Notes: generated by a model not told the origin, from the letters alone. Shown: positions 1-8,585, counted from the first letter of the stretch. The stretch is DNA of 64,000 bases from Crocinitomicaceae bacterium (GCA_022447585.1 JAKVAR010000014.1:1-64000), one strand, 5' to 3'. Translations and numbers: made by a program.

Positions 1-1
1 T

Positions 2-238
2 AAGGTGAAAGATTTTACGGAAGGTTATGCTGCAGTTCGAAATGGTGCTTCTTGGGGCTTTATTGATAAATCAGGGAAAGAAGTGATATCACCTAAATTC
101 ATCAATGTCCGAAAGTTTAAAAATGGTTATGCAGCGGCATGTCAAGTAAAAGATAAGTGGGGTATAATTGATACAAAAGGTAATTGGGTGTTAGAACCAA
201 ATTATCTCCGTGTTTTAGATGTTGATGTGGTTAAATAG
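2..238 (+). CDS. WG-repeat protein, C-terminal fragment (5' end outside window)
   Basis: The frame is open from base 2, so the GTG at base 5 offered as a start is almost certainly internal and only the C-terminus is visible. It carries two WG-type repeats: WGFIDKSGKEVISPKF and WGIIDTKGNWVLEPNY, each ending in the I/L-x-P-x-[FY] turn typical of the family. WG repeats form a beta-rich scaffold common in Bacteroidota, often in secreted or surface proteins. No catalytic residue can be seen in this piece. It is tail-to-tail with the GH3 gene, with only 5 bases between stops and no obvious terminator. The family call is good; the function and full length are unknown. Confidence 0.8.
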   Translation, partial: KVKDFTEGYAAVRNGASWGFIDKSGKEVISPKFINVRKFKNGYAAACQVKDKWGIIDTKGNWVLEPNYLRVLDVDVVK

Positions 239-243
239 AGCGC

Positions 244-1767
244 TCACTCAACTGTATCATTTAAAAATCGCTCCCAGCTTTTAGCTTGACTAATCGTCAT
301 TACGCGAGGAAATTTTGATTGTCCTCCTAATTTGTTTTGATATTGCAGAAAATCATAGAAGTATTTTGGCTTTAACTGTTTAACTTGAGGTTTCTTAAGT
401 AATATTTTACGGACAGCATTGTAATCGTCGTTTAGTATGCAAAGTACATTATTTATTTCGACGGATAATTTGTTGATGTCAACATGGTCATTTGTCCCGA
501 TATACCAATAATGACAGTTGTTTTTAATGGATGGGTATACGCAGTATTCTTGAATAGAGATATTCATTTTTTTCTGCACAGATGACATTACAGTTTTGAT
601 GTTTTCTTCAGACAAATGCTCCCCCATAAGGTTGATGTTGGATGCAACTCTTCCCTTTAGTTTGATAAGGTACTTTTCAGTGTCGTCGAATGAAATTACA
701 TCACCAATAATGTATCGCCAAAGGCCAGAGCATGTTGAAATTACCAAGGCGTAATTCTCATTCGGTTTTACATTGTTTAAACAAACAGTTGGAATGTTTT
801 CTATGATACCTTTATTGATTCTATTGAAGTACTTTTCTTCAATGAACTCATAAAAGACACCTTGATTAATTATGAGTTTCATGGCTTCGCCTTCAGCTAT
901 TTGATAGGCAAAATATCCTTCACTAGCCAAATACGTGTTTTGAAAAATGACTTTTTCACTGAAGCACTTTTGTAGCTTTTCTTTATAAGGGTCTATAAAA
1001 ACACCTCCATGAGTGTAAAGCTTTAGGTTAGGCCAAATGTCATGTATTGTTTTCAGATTATATCGATCAATTATTCTTTCTAGCAATAAAAGAACCCAAG
1101 AAGGGACACCGGCAATTGCTCCTATGTTCCAATTGGGAGCCTTCTCAATAATCACTTCCATTTTTTCGTTCCAATCCGTAATTTTTTGTGTTTTCTTTTT
1201 AGGTTTGGTGAAAGGTGCAAAGCCAATCGACTTATTCTTACTTAGAATTCCGCTTAAATCACCTTCCTGATAATGTTGAGTTTTGTTTAATTTGGTTGAA
1301 CCTCCAATGATTAATAGTTTTGAATCATAGAAAGAGCTCGGGAGGTCGAAGTTGTGTAAGTTGACAATTTGACGGAGAGACGTTCTGTGGAATTCGCGGA
1401 GCATTTCTTCAGATACGGGTATCTTTTTGCTTGCAGCTCCAGAAGTACCAGAAGTTAACGCGTAATTTGTAATGTGACCTGACCAAAAAATGTCTTTATT
1501 ACCTGAAAGTGCTAATGAAATCCAATCGTTGTAAAAGTTCTCATAATTGGTCAATGGAACTTCTTCTTTAAACTGACGTACTAAATGTCTAGAGTTTATT
1601 ATGCGGTTGAATTTATTGTAAGTTCCGAAATGTGTTTTTCGCGCTGAATAGACGAGCTTTTTAAGTTGCTCTAGTTGCAAGCGCGTGCCCGTGGTGTCAG
1701 ATTCCTTCGTTGCTTTGGAGTATTTATAGCGAGTGGATTCTTTTATAATATTAGCTATCAGATGCAT
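244..1767 (-). CDS. GH3 family acyl-adenylating enzyme (paralog 1)
   Basis: A 507-residue protein of the GH3 (auxin-responsive promoter) family, members of the ANL adenylating superfamily that join an acyl acid to an amine via an acyl-AMP. Visible motifs are the ATP-binding loop TSGTSG (about residues 105-110) followed by KKIPVS, THGGVFIDPY (about 252-261), YLASEG (about 279-284), GLWRYIIGD (about 348-356), and a C-terminal hinge region with GEHLSEENI. Length is normal for bacterial GH3 proteins (about 500). It is divergent from a second GH3 gene at 2111, with a micro-gene between. The substrate cannot be inferred; plant GH3 enzymes conjugate jasmonate or auxin, but bacterial homologs are mostly uncharacterised. 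Family confidence is high, function low. Confidence 0.9.
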   Translation of the reverse strand: MHLIANIIKESTRYKYSKATKESDTTGTRLQLEQLKKLVYSARKTHFGTYNKFNRIINSRHLVRQFKEEVPLTNYENFYNDWISLALSGNKDIFWSGHITNYALTSGTSGAASKKIPVSEEMLREFHRTSLRQIVNLHNFDLPSSFYDSKLLIIGGSTKLNKTQHYQEGDLSGILSKNKSIGFAPFTKPKKKTQKITDWNEKMEVIIEKAPNWNIGAIAGVPSWVLLLLERIIDRYNLKTIHDIWPNLKLYTHGGVFIDPYKEKLQKCFSEKVIFQNTYLASEGYFAYQIAEGEAMKLIINQGVFYEFIEEKYFNRINKGIIENIPTVCLNNVKPNENYALVISTCSGLWRYIIGDVISFDDTEKYLIKLKGRVASNINLMGEHLSEENIKTVMSSVQKKMNISIQEYCVYPSIKNNCHYWYIGTNDHVDINKLSVEINNVLCILNDDYNAVRKILLKKPQVKQLKPKYFYDFLQYQNKLGGQSKFPRVMTISQAKSWERFLNDTVE

Positions 1768-1889
1768 AATGTTAAAACTTTAATCAAAACTACGCTCAAA
1801 TAAATAGTTGGGTGTTATTTCAATATTAAAATTGTGTCTTCAAAGATTAATTAATGGTAATAAAGAAATAATGTGATTTTCAGCAGCTG

Positions 1890-1913
1890 TTGTTCAAAAA
1901 ATCATTAATTTTG
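1890..1913 (+). promoter_or_regulatory. Candidate promoter of the 32-codon micro-gene
   Basis: TAATTTTG at 1906-1913 is a perfect match to the Bacteroidota -7 element TAnnTTTG and lies 16 bases before the ATG at 1929. The -33 element is weak: a TTG at 1890-1892 is rather close, and a T-rich stretch at 1877-1880 has better spacing. The element could occur by chance in AT-rich DNA, but its position before a small ORF with its own terminator supports it. Confidence 0.4.
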
Positions 1914-1928
1914 ATAAAAAAATAAATC

Positions 1929-2027
1929 ATGTCGGATAATTATTTTGAAAAATCAACAGTAGCACTTGGAACAATTGTAACAATCGTTTTGATTTCAATT
2001 GTAGTTTCAATTGTTATGTTTGGATAA
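1929..2027 (+). CDS. Micro-protein of 32 residues, one membrane segment
   Basis: This ORF is too short for the supplied track. It begins MSDNYFEKSTVALG and continues as an unbroken run of I, V, L, S, T residues ending VMFG, so it reads as a short polar head followed by one transmembrane helix of about 20 residues with almost no C-terminal tail. A perfect -7-type element precedes it and a good intrinsic terminator follows it, so it could be an independent transcription unit. It sits between two divergent GH3 genes. I do not recognise a family. Possibilities are a small membrane regulator, a toxin-like hydrophobic peptide, or a subunit of a membrane complex; none is supported further. Codon use (ATT, GTT, TCA) matches neighbouring genes. 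Confidence 0.5.
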   Translation: MSDNYFEKSTVALGTIVTIVLISIVVSIVMFG

Positions 2028-2054
2028 GTCGGAAGAAGCTTATATAAAGTTATT

Positions 2055-2090
2055 GTCCTATCTGTCTTTTGACTGATGGGATTTTTTTTG
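2055..2090 (+). terminator. Intrinsic terminator after the micro-gene
   Basis: A 10-base stem (2057-2066 with 2071-2080; one U-U mismatch and one G-U pair) with a TTTT loop is followed by eight T residues (2082-2089). It lies 28 bases after the micro-ORF stop and before the second GH3 start, and would separate the two transcripts or attenuate read-through. Confidence 0.7.
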
Positions 2091-2110
2091 ATTTAAATAC
2101 TAAAACCTGA

Positions 2111-3625
2111 ATGCCTTTCAATTCTATTTTTGCCTGGATGATGAAAAAGAGGATACATCAAATTGACCTCTTTCGAATGTATCCACATGAAGTGCAAAAA
2201 GAAGTTTTTGAGAACCTTATTGAAAAAGGGGGGCAAACGGAGTTTGGCCGATTACACGGTTTTGGTAAGATTCGATCGTATAAAGATTTTCAAAAAGTAC
2301 CCCTTCAATTTTATGAAGATATCCAGCCTTCGATTGATCGTGCAATGAATGGTGAACAGGCTATTCTTTGGCCTACTGATACGAAGTGGTTTGCGAAATC
2401 ATCAGGTACTACAAATGCCAAAAGTAAGTTGATTCCAGTAAGTAAAGAATCCTTAGAAGATTGCCATTATAAAGGTGGAAAAGACTTACTTGCGATGTAT
2501 TATCATAATCATCCTAACCGTAAATTATACAACGGAAAACACCTGATTATTGGGGGCAGTGCTCAAATAAATCACCTTTCTGCGGATTCATATTTCGGAG
2601 ATTTATCTGCCATTATTGTAAAAAACCTGCCTTGGTGGGCTGAGATTAGAAGAACTCCTTCTCGGGAAATAGCGCTTATGAGTGAATGGCAAGAGAAGAT
2701 CGAACGAATGGCAAAATCAACGATTAAGCAAGATGTTTATATCATTGCCGGAGTGCCAAGTTGGACAATGGTTTTGGCGAATAAAGTCCTTGAGGTTTCT
2801 GGTAAATCCAATTTGAAGGAGGTTTGGCCTAATTTAGAATTATTCATGCATGGTGGGGTTAGTTTTGAACCGTATCGGGAGCAATTCAAAAAACTCATTC
2901 CAGATCCGAATATGAATTATGTTGAAACCTATAATGCTTCGGAAGGATTCTTTGGAATACAAGATCAAGTGAATTCGGATGAAATGTTATTGATGCTGGA
3001 TTATGGGGTGTTCTTTGAGTTTATTCCAATGTCTAGTTTTAATGGAGTTGATTCAACAGAGGTGTTCTCTTTGGAAGATGTTGAGTTGGGTATAAACTAC
3101 GCTATTGTAATTTCTACAAATGGAGGGCTTTGGAGGTATATTATGGGAGATACCATTCGGTTTACTTCTGCTACGCCTTATCGATTTAAAATTACGGGAA
3201 GAACCAAGAGTTTTATCAATAGTTTTGGGGAGGAGGTAATTGTGGAAAATACCGAATTAGCAATCGCCCAAGCTTGTGAAAAGACAGGAGCTCAAATTAA
3301 AGAGTATTCAGTTTGCCCCATATTTATGGAGGGTGGCGAGCGTGGTGCGCATGAATGGGTGGTAGAATTCATAAATGAACCCAGTGAAATGGATCGTTTC
3401 AATGCAGTATTGGATGAATGTTTACGTGGCTTGAACTCTGATTATGATGCGAAACGTCATCACAATATGGTACTAGATAAGCCCGTTATAAATACGGTTA
3501 AATCTGGAACATTTGATGCTTGGTTAAAATCAATTAATAAATTGGGGGGACAAAATAAAGTACCTCGATTATCAAATGACCGTGTTATTCTGGAACAAAT
3601 TTTGCAAATTGCAGAAGTGCAGTAA
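2111..3625 (+). CDS. GH3 family acyl-adenylating enzyme (paralog 2)
   Basis: A 504-residue GH3-family protein of the ANL adenylate-forming superfamily. Motifs seen are KSSGTTNAKSKLIPVS (about residues 96-111), MHGGVSFEPY (about 246-255), YNASEG (about 274-279), GGLWRYIMGD (about 338-347) and a hinge-region sequence INSFGEEVIVEN. The motif order and spacing match the 507-residue copy at 244..1767, but overall sequence is clearly diverged, so this is an old paralog rather than a recent duplication. It is followed 9 bases later by a secreted protein gene, which suggests co-transcription. The acyl and amine substrates are unknown. Confidence 0.9.
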   Translation: MPFNSIFAWMMKKRIHQIDLFRMYPHEVQKEVFENLIEKGGQTEFGRLHGFGKIRSYKDFQKVPLQFYEDIQPSIDRAMNGEQAILWPTDTKWFAKSSGTTNAKSKLIPVSKESLEDCHYKGGKDLLAMYYHNHPNRKLYNGKHLIIGGSAQINHLSADSYFGDLSAIIVKNLPWWAEIRRTPSREIALMSEWQEKIERMAKSTIKQDVYIIAGVPSWTMVLANKVLEVSGKSNLKEVWPNLELFMHGGVSFEPYREQFKKLIPDPNMNYVETYNASEGFFGIQDQVNSDEMLLMLDYGVFFEFIPMSSFNGVDSTEVFSLEDVELGINYAIVISTNGGLWRYIMGDTIRFTSATPYRFKITGRTKSFINSFGEEVIVENTELAIAQACEKTGAQIKEYSVCPIFMEGGERGAHEWVVEFINEPSEMDRFNAVLDECLRGLNSDYDAKRHHNMVLDKPVINTVKSGTFDAWLKSINKLGGQNKVPRLSNDRVILEQILQIAEVQ

Positions 3626-3634
3626 TTAAAGCGT

Positions 3635-4456
3635 ATGCTCAGAGTATTTTTCTTCTTAATTTCAATGTTTGCAGTTGGTCTTTCCTATGGTCAAGATTCA
3701 TTGGATTATGCATGGAAAAAAGTGAGGTCTTATCCAATTGGTCAAGACGAAATTTGGGTAGTAGATGTACTTGAGAATATTTACATCTCAGACAAAGGAC
3801 TTATCAATAAATATGATTCTTCAGGGGTGCTTTGGTTCTCACAAAGTATCAAGTCTTTAGGGAACACGACTCAGTTGATCCCAATTAATTCAATGAAGTT
3901 GATTCACTTTTCTGAAGAGCAACAAACATTATGTTATTTTGATAATACGCTTTCGTCAATGAATGATTGCGTTGATTTAACCGACCAAGATATAGTAAGT
4001 GCAGAGCTGGTATGCGGATCAAGTCAGCCCAATAAGATTTGGGTTTTAGATAATTTGAACTCAACATTGAATTTATTATCTCTAGATAACCTAAGTCAAA
4101 CGCAAGAAGTGAAGAATTTAAGAGGTGTTTTAAATTTAGATGAAGTAACTCAAATTAAGGAAAGGTATAATAGGCTTTATTTACTAGATAAATCTAAGGG
4201 AGTTTATGTTTTTGATTTATATGCAACATTGATTGAATTTATACCAGAAGAAAGTATTCAACAAATAGAGGCTTTTGAGAATACGTTATTCACAGTTCGA
4301 GGAAATCTATTGAATGTGAGGTCGTTAATTACGTCGGATAATTTTGACGTAGAACTACCCATAGACAATGTTTCAGAGCTAGGCTATAGGAATCAATTTT
4401 TCTATTTCCGATCGAATGGAAATGTTCATAAATATGAGCTCCAATTCTCTGAATAA
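3635..4456 (+). CDS. Secreted protein, possibly propeller-like, unknown function
   Basis: 273 residues starting with a clear signal peptide (MLRVFFFLISMFAVGLSYGQ), so it is probably periplasmic or outer-membrane associated. The rest is a series of short beta-rich segments such as IWVVDVLENIYIS, KIWVLDNLNSTLNLLSL and RLYLLDKSKGVYVFD that resemble the blades of a beta-propeller. No catalytic motif was found. It follows the GH3 gene by 9 bases and lies upstream of the nucleoside kinase. I do not recognise a named family. Confidence 0.75.
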   Translation: MLRVFFFLISMFAVGLSYGQDSLDYAWKKVRSYPIGQDEIWVVDVLENIYISDKGLINKYDSSGVLWFSQSIKSLGNTTQLIPINSMKLIHFSEEQQTLCYFDNTLSSMNDCVDLTDQDIVSAELVCGSSQPNKIWVLDNLNSTLNLLSLDNLSQTQEVKNLRGVLNLDEVTQIKERYNRLYLLDKSKGVYVFDLYATLIEFIPEESIQQIEAFENTLFTVRGNLLNVRSLITSDNFDVELPIDNVSELGYRNQFFYFRSNGNVHKYELQFSE

Positions 4457-4459
4457 AAC

Positions 4460-4489
4460 TTGATTCTTGAGTCAAAGTTTGTAATTTAG
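4460..4489 (+). promoter_or_regulatory. Candidate promoter for the nucleoside kinase / epimerase pair
   Basis: TTG at 4460-4462, a 19-base spacer and TAATTTAG at 4482-4489 (7 of 8 matches to TTG...TAnnTTTG) lie 22 bases before the kinase ATG at 4512. This fits Bacteroidota sigma-ABfr promoter spacing and would allow the kinase to be expressed separately from the GH3 unit. Confidence 0.4.
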
Positions 4490-4511
4490 TCAGTCCAAAA
4501 ACACGAGTAAA

Positions 4512-5126
4512 ATGCACATTGCAATAGCAGGGAATATAGGTTCAGGTAAAACAACGTTAACTAGAATGTTGGCGAAACATTTTGACTGGGACACACACTT
4601 TGAAGATGTAGAACAAAATCCATATTTGAATGACTTCTATGAAGACATGCAACGGTGGTCTTTTAACCTCCAGATTTATTACTTAAATAGTCGTTTTACT
4701 CAAATTCAAGAAATTCAGAAAACGGAGAAAACAGTTATTCAAGATAGAACCATTTATGAGGATGCATTCATTTTTGCACCGAACTTACATTCTATGGGAT
4801 TAATGACTACGCGTGATTTTGAGAACTATTTTTCTCTATTCAACCTAATGGATTCATTTGTATCTTCTCCAGACCTCTTAATTTACTTGAGAGCAAGCGT
4901 ACCAACTTTGGTTAATCAAATTCAACAAAGAGGCAGGGATTACGAAGAAAGCATCCGTTTGGATTACCTAAAACGGTTGAACGAGCGTTACGAAGCGTGG
5001 ATTTCTACCTACGACAAAGGAAAGCTTTTAGTCATTGATGTTGATAATAACAACTTTCCTGAGAGTCAAGAAGATCTTGGTAAAATCATCAATGCGATTG
5101 ATGCTGAGATTAACGGATTATTCTAA
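4512..5126 (+). CDS. Deoxynucleoside kinase
   Basis: 204 residues, the normal size of the dNK/dGK-dCK family that phosphorylates deoxynucleosides to monophosphates in the cytoplasmic salvage pathway. The P-loop GNIGSGKTT is at residues 7-15, the catalytic/substrate signature DRTIYEDAF at about 78-86, and the basic lid-type sequence QQRGRDYEE at about 138-146. The N-terminal hydrophobic strand MHIAIAG is typical. It is 15 bases upstream of the heptose epimerase gene. Which deoxynucleoside it prefers cannot be read from the sequence. Confidence 0.9.
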   Translation: MHIAIAGNIGSGKTTLTRMLAKHFDWDTHFEDVEQNPYLNDFYEDMQRWSFNLQIYYLNSRFTQIQEIQKTEKTVIQDRTIYEDAFIFAPNLHSMGLMTTRDFENYFSLFNLMDSFVSSPDLLIYLRASVPTLVNQIQQRGRDYEESIRLDYLKRLNERYEAWISTYDKGKLLVIDVDNNNFPESQEDLGKIINAIDAEINGLF

Positions 5127-5141
5127 TAAAAAATACTAAAC

Positions 5142-6107
5142 ATGATTGTAGTAACGGGTGCGGCTGGATTTATTGGAAGTTGCCTAGTAAGTCGGTTGAA
5201 CAAATCGGGGTACGAAGATATTGTTGTGGTTGATGATTTTTCTAAAACGGAGAAAGACGGAAACCTGGAGGGAAAAACAATCAAAGCCAAAGTAGGTCGT
5301 AAAGACTTCATTCAGTGGTTAGCTGATTTCGGCCAAGAAGTTGATTTCATTTATCATATTGGTGCGAGAACTGACACTACGGAATTTGATGTTTCGATTT
5401 TTGATGAATTGAACGTTAATTTCTCTAAAGATGTATGGAATGCATGTGTTAAATTCAATATTCCTTTAGTTTATGCTTCTTCAGCTGCAACCTATGGTTT
5501 GGGAGAGTTTGGATATAAAGATGATCATTCAATTATCGAAAAGTTGAAGCCATTGAATCCTTATGGAGATTCTAAGAATGATTTTGATAAATGGGTGTTA
5601 GAGCAAACTGAATTACCGCCATTTTGGGCTGGTTTGAAATTCTTCAATGTGTATGGACCAAATGAATTCCATAAAGGAAGAATGGCATCTGTAATTTTTC
5701 ATGCGCACAAGCAAATTGGAGAAACAGGAGCAATGAAGTTGTTCAGGTCTCATAATCCTGATTATACAGATGGTGGACAATTAAGGGATTTTGTTTATGT
5801 TAAGGATGTTGTTGAGGTATGTCATTATCTGATGGATACGCCTCCTCCTTCTGGAATCTACAACTTGGGGTCTGGAACGGCTAGAACGTTCTTAGATCTT
5901 GTTAAAAACACATTTAAGGCAATGGGGAAAGAAGAGTCTATTTCTTTCATTGATACGCCTGCGGATATTAGAGATAAATATCAGTACTATACTGAAGCTG
6001 ATATGTCTAAGCTAGTTAATTCTGGTTTTGATAAAGGTTTCCATTCTTTGGAAGATGGCGTAGCAGATTACGTTACCAACTACCTTGAAACCAATACGTA
6101 CTATTAG
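5142..6107 (+). CDS. hldD: ADP-L-glycero-D-manno-heptose 6-epimerase
   Basis: 321 residues of the extended short-chain dehydrogenase family. VTGAAGFIGS at residues 4-13 binds NADP, and NPYGDSKNDFDKW (about 139-151) has the YxxxK catalytic pair in the version characteristic of HldD/RfaD. Other RfaD-like segments are IYHIGARTDTTE and FFNVYGPNEFHKGRMAS. The enzyme converts ADP-D-glycero-D-manno-heptose to the L-glycero form used in the lipopolysaccharide inner core. No other heptose genes are in the window, but a Kdo transferase is at 52268. A strong terminator follows immediately. Confidence 0.92.
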   Translation: MIVVTGAAGFIGSCLVSRLNKSGYEDIVVVDDFSKTEKDGNLEGKTIKAKVGRKDFIQWLADFGQEVDFIYHIGARTDTTEFDVSIFDELNVNFSKDVWNACVKFNIPLVYASSAATYGLGEFGYKDDHSIIEKLKPLNPYGDSKNDFDKWVLEQTELPPFWAGLKFFNVYGPNEFHKGRMASVIFHAHKQIGETGAMKLFRSHNPDYTDGGQLRDFVYVKDVVEVCHYLMDTPPPSGIYNLGSGTARTFLDLVKNTFKAMGKEESISFIDTPADIRDKYQYYTEADMSKLVNSGFDKGFHSLEDGVADYVTNYLETNTYY

Positions 6108-6128
6108 TTTAAAACATTTTAATGTAAA

Positions 6129-6160
6129 AGTCCTTCTGATATTTCAGAAGGGCTTTTTTT
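6129..6160 (+). terminator. Strong intrinsic terminator after hldD
   Basis: An 11-base stem (6129-6139 with 6144-6154, a single T-G wobble) with a TATT loop runs into a stretch of T residues through 6160. It ends the GH3/kinase/hldD transcription unit. Confidence 0.85.
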
Positions 6161-6223
6161 ATAAAACTACTTTAACTGCAAGTTTTTTGAATAGATGGCT
6201 ACAAAAAATAAAAAAGACACGTT

Positions 6224-7771
6224 ATGTATTTTATTAAACATGTATTTCTAACTCTATTTTTCATTCCATTTAGCGGTTTCGCTCAGCTTGAAGGAGATAG
6301 CTTATTTGCCACAGATCAGGTAATGACAATTGAATTGACTTTTAGTCAAACTGGTTATTGGGATAGCTTAGAAGCTAATTATACGACAAGTACTTACATG
6401 TCTGCGGATATGACAATTACTACGCTAGATGGAACCAGAACTTTTCCTAATATTGCCGTTAGGTTAAAAGGAAATTCAACTTACAATCACCCCAACAATA
6501 AGAAACCATTCAAAATTGACTTTAATAAATATGTCTCAGGTCAAGATTTTGATGGAATCAAGAAATTGAATTTGAGTAATGGATTTAAAGATCCTTCATG
6601 CATGCGTGAAAAATTGTTTTTTGATTTCTGTCATGAAGTAGGTGTTAATGCTCCAAGAGCTAATTTTGCTAATCTTATTATTAATGGTTCACCGCTCGGG
6701 TTTTATACTGTGGTAGAACAAATTGATGATCAATTTTTAGATTGGGCTATTCTTGATGATGATGGAAACTTATTTAAGGCTGGTGATAATTTTGGTGGAG
6801 GCCCTGGAGGTGCGGGAACTCCTGCAGACTTAATGTATTATGGCAATGCAGCAACGGATTATACAGATAGATATGAGTTGAAAACCAATGAAGACCTGAA
6901 TGATTGGACAGATTTTATTGAGTTGTTGAATTATATCAATAACTCAACGGATACGGATTTTAAAAACCAATTCCATACACGATTCGAAAAGCAAGAATTG
7001 TTAAGAGCGTTCGCTATTGATAATCTTTTTAGTAACCTCGATAGTTACACTGGATCTGCAAGAAATTACTACCTCTATCATAATTTAACTACGAATAAGT
7101 GGGAGTGGATAAAGTGGGATGCTAACGAAGCATTTGGATCATATACGAATAATCAAGCTCCGTTAACATTGGGTGTTGATTATCAGGCCAATAATAGACC
7201 TTTGCTAGAGCGTATTTTTGATAATGAAGATTTGAATAGAGATTATAAAAATGAATTATGTGCATTGGTTGAAGATTATTTTAACAATGCCTATATGGAT
7301 AGTAAAATTGATGCTATTTATAATTTGATTAAAACAGATGTTTATGCGGATGTTAATAAAATGTTTTCAGATGCAGATTTTGATAATAACATTGATTCAG
7401 ATATTACGAGTATAGGAGGGCCTGGAGGAGGAAACTCAATTTATGGATTAAAATCTTTTATTTCTTCGAGAGAATTAAATGTTTTAAGTCAGGTTGATTG
7501 TAATTATTACAATTCAATTCAAGAGATTCATTCTGAAGGGTTTAAATTGTATCCTAATCCAGTAAGTGATTTCGCGTTAGTTGAGTTTGAAGGGGAGATA
7601 GCGCAAATAGAATTGCGGTCAATAACGGGACAATTAATTAAGCCTATTGAATTATTGGAAAGCACGGATAAGATTAAAGTACCTGTGTCCGATTTACCGG
7701 AAGGAATATATCTAATTGTTTTATCAACTGGTAATGCTACGAGTATTCAAAAACTTATGGTAAATCGATGA
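6224..7771 (+). CDS. CotH kinase-like protein with T9SS sorting domain
   Basis: 515 residues. A signal peptide (MYFIKHVFLTLFFIPFSGFAQ) is followed by a CotH domain: the segment VRLKGNSTY (about 82-90), KKLNLSNGFKDPSCMREKLFFD (about 122-143), GFYTVVEQID, GNLFKA and WIKWDANEAFG (about 288-298), the last carrying the WDxN-type acidic residues expected to bind metal. CotH proteins are atypical protein kinases first known from Bacillus spore coats. The last 80 or so residues are a type IX secretion sorting domain (LYPNPVSDFALVEF... ending SIQKLMVNR), so the protein should be exported and attached at the surface. Glycine-rich loops GGGPGGAG and GGPGGGN are unusual. It is monocistronic, with a terminator upstream. 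The target is unknown. Confidence 0.88.
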   Translation: MYFIKHVFLTLFFIPFSGFAQLEGDSLFATDQVMTIELTFSQTGYWDSLEANYTTSTYMSADMTITTLDGTRTFPNIAVRLKGNSTYNHPNNKKPFKIDFNKYVSGQDFDGIKKLNLSNGFKDPSCMREKLFFDFCHEVGVNAPRANFANLIINGSPLGFYTVVEQIDDQFLDWAILDDDGNLFKAGDNFGGGPGGAGTPADLMYYGNAATDYTDRYELKTNEDLNDWTDFIELLNYINNSTDTDFKNQFHTRFEKQELLRAFAIDNLFSNLDSYTGSARNYYLYHNLTTNKWEWIKWDANEAFGSYTNNQAPLTLGVDYQANNRPLLERIFDNEDLNRDYKNELCALVEDYFNNAYMDSKIDAIYNLIKTDVYADVNKMFSDADFDNNIDSDITSIGGPGGGNSIYGLKSFISSRELNVLSQVDCNYYNSIQEIHSEGFKLYPNPVSDFALVEFEGEIAQIELRSITGQLIKPIELLESTDKIKVPVSDLPEGIYLIVLSTGNATSIQKLMVNR

Positions 7772-7792
7772 TAGACTATCATTGGTTTAAAT

Positions 7793-7828
7793 GTAAAGCT
7801 CTTCTCAATGTTGAATGAGGACTTTTTT
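7793..7828. terminator. Weak terminator-like hairpin between convergent genes
   Basis: AAAGCTCTTCTCAA and TGAATGAGGACTTT can pair imperfectly (several mismatches and wobbles) ahead of a T run at 7823-7828. It lies just after the CotH-like gene, which converges on a minus-strand lipoprotein gene. Confidence 0.35.
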
Positions 7829-7847
7829 ATGAATTGTCTTATCTTAT

Positions 7848-8555
7848 TTATAGTCCAATTAACTCAAAGCTTTTATGCTCGTATTTATAGTTAATGCTGT
7901 CATTTTTGACTTTTATCCTATCTTCCATTTTTAAATTGATTAATGAATCAGATTCAAAGTTGAAATAGAGTGTGTTTTCCAATTCAGATACTCGTATAAT
8001 TTCAATTAAATTGGTGTTATATTCTGTTTCATATGGAGATTCAACTTCTATTTTACCTATAAACTCAATCGTTCGATTTTGTAAAAGAAAGGCTTCACCG
8101 CCATAATTTTCTTCATCCCCTAATTGACAAATGATTATGACTTTATTATTCTCAGAATTGCGGTAGAAGAAAGGTTCATATTGATATGGATCACCCACTG
8201 GTTTGGACTCAAACAAAATGGAATCACCTTCCATCATGATTAATCGATCTCCCCAGCTTGTTGGTGCTGCCGAAGATTCTAGATCACCATCCGAGTATGC
8301 AATGACGATGTTAATTGAATCAAAACTATGAGTAGTTTCAATTTGATAATTAGTGATCTCTATTCCATGTATTTGATTGGGTTGAAATCTTTCGTATTCA
8401 ATTTTGATTGAGACTGGTTGCTTATTTTCCGTAATTGACTGATTGTCTTTTGCGTTTTCTTTTGTTACTATGGTTTTTCTTAATTCGTTTTCAACAGGTG
8501 TAGAGCAAGAGACTATTAATGAAATAAGAAAAATTGAATAAACTAGTTTTGTCAT
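7848..8555 (-). CDS. Lipoprotein of unknown function
   Basis: 235 residues with a lipoprotein signal: MTKLVYSIFLISLIVSCSTP, lipobox LIVSC with the acylated Cys at residue 17. The mature part is mixed alpha/beta, acidic, and rich in N, E and S, with no recognisable domain. It contains two possible beta-rich halves (SIKIEYERF... and EFIGKIEVES...). A decayed S41 peptidase gene lies directly upstream in the same orientation, so this may be a survivor of an older unit. No function can be assigned. Confidence 0.75.
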   Translation of the reverse strand: MTKLVYSIFLISLIVSCSTPVENELRKTIVTKENAKDNQSITENKQPVSIKIEYERFQPNQIHGIEITNYQIETTHSFDSINIVIAYSDGDLESSAAPTSWGDRLIMMEGDSILFESKPVGDPYQYEPFFYRNSENNKVIIICQLGDEENYGGEAFLLQNRTIEFIGKIEVESPYETEYNTNLIEIIRVSELENTLYFNFESDSLINLKMEDRIKVKNDSINYKYEHKSFELIGL

Positions 8556-8585
8556 GTGAAGAAACTTATGTTGTATACATATGAT

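Noticed and set aside
1037-1270. Plus-strand ORF of 77 codons inside the GH3 gene
   Set aside because: Shadow of the real minus-strand frame, with no start context and unlikely composition.
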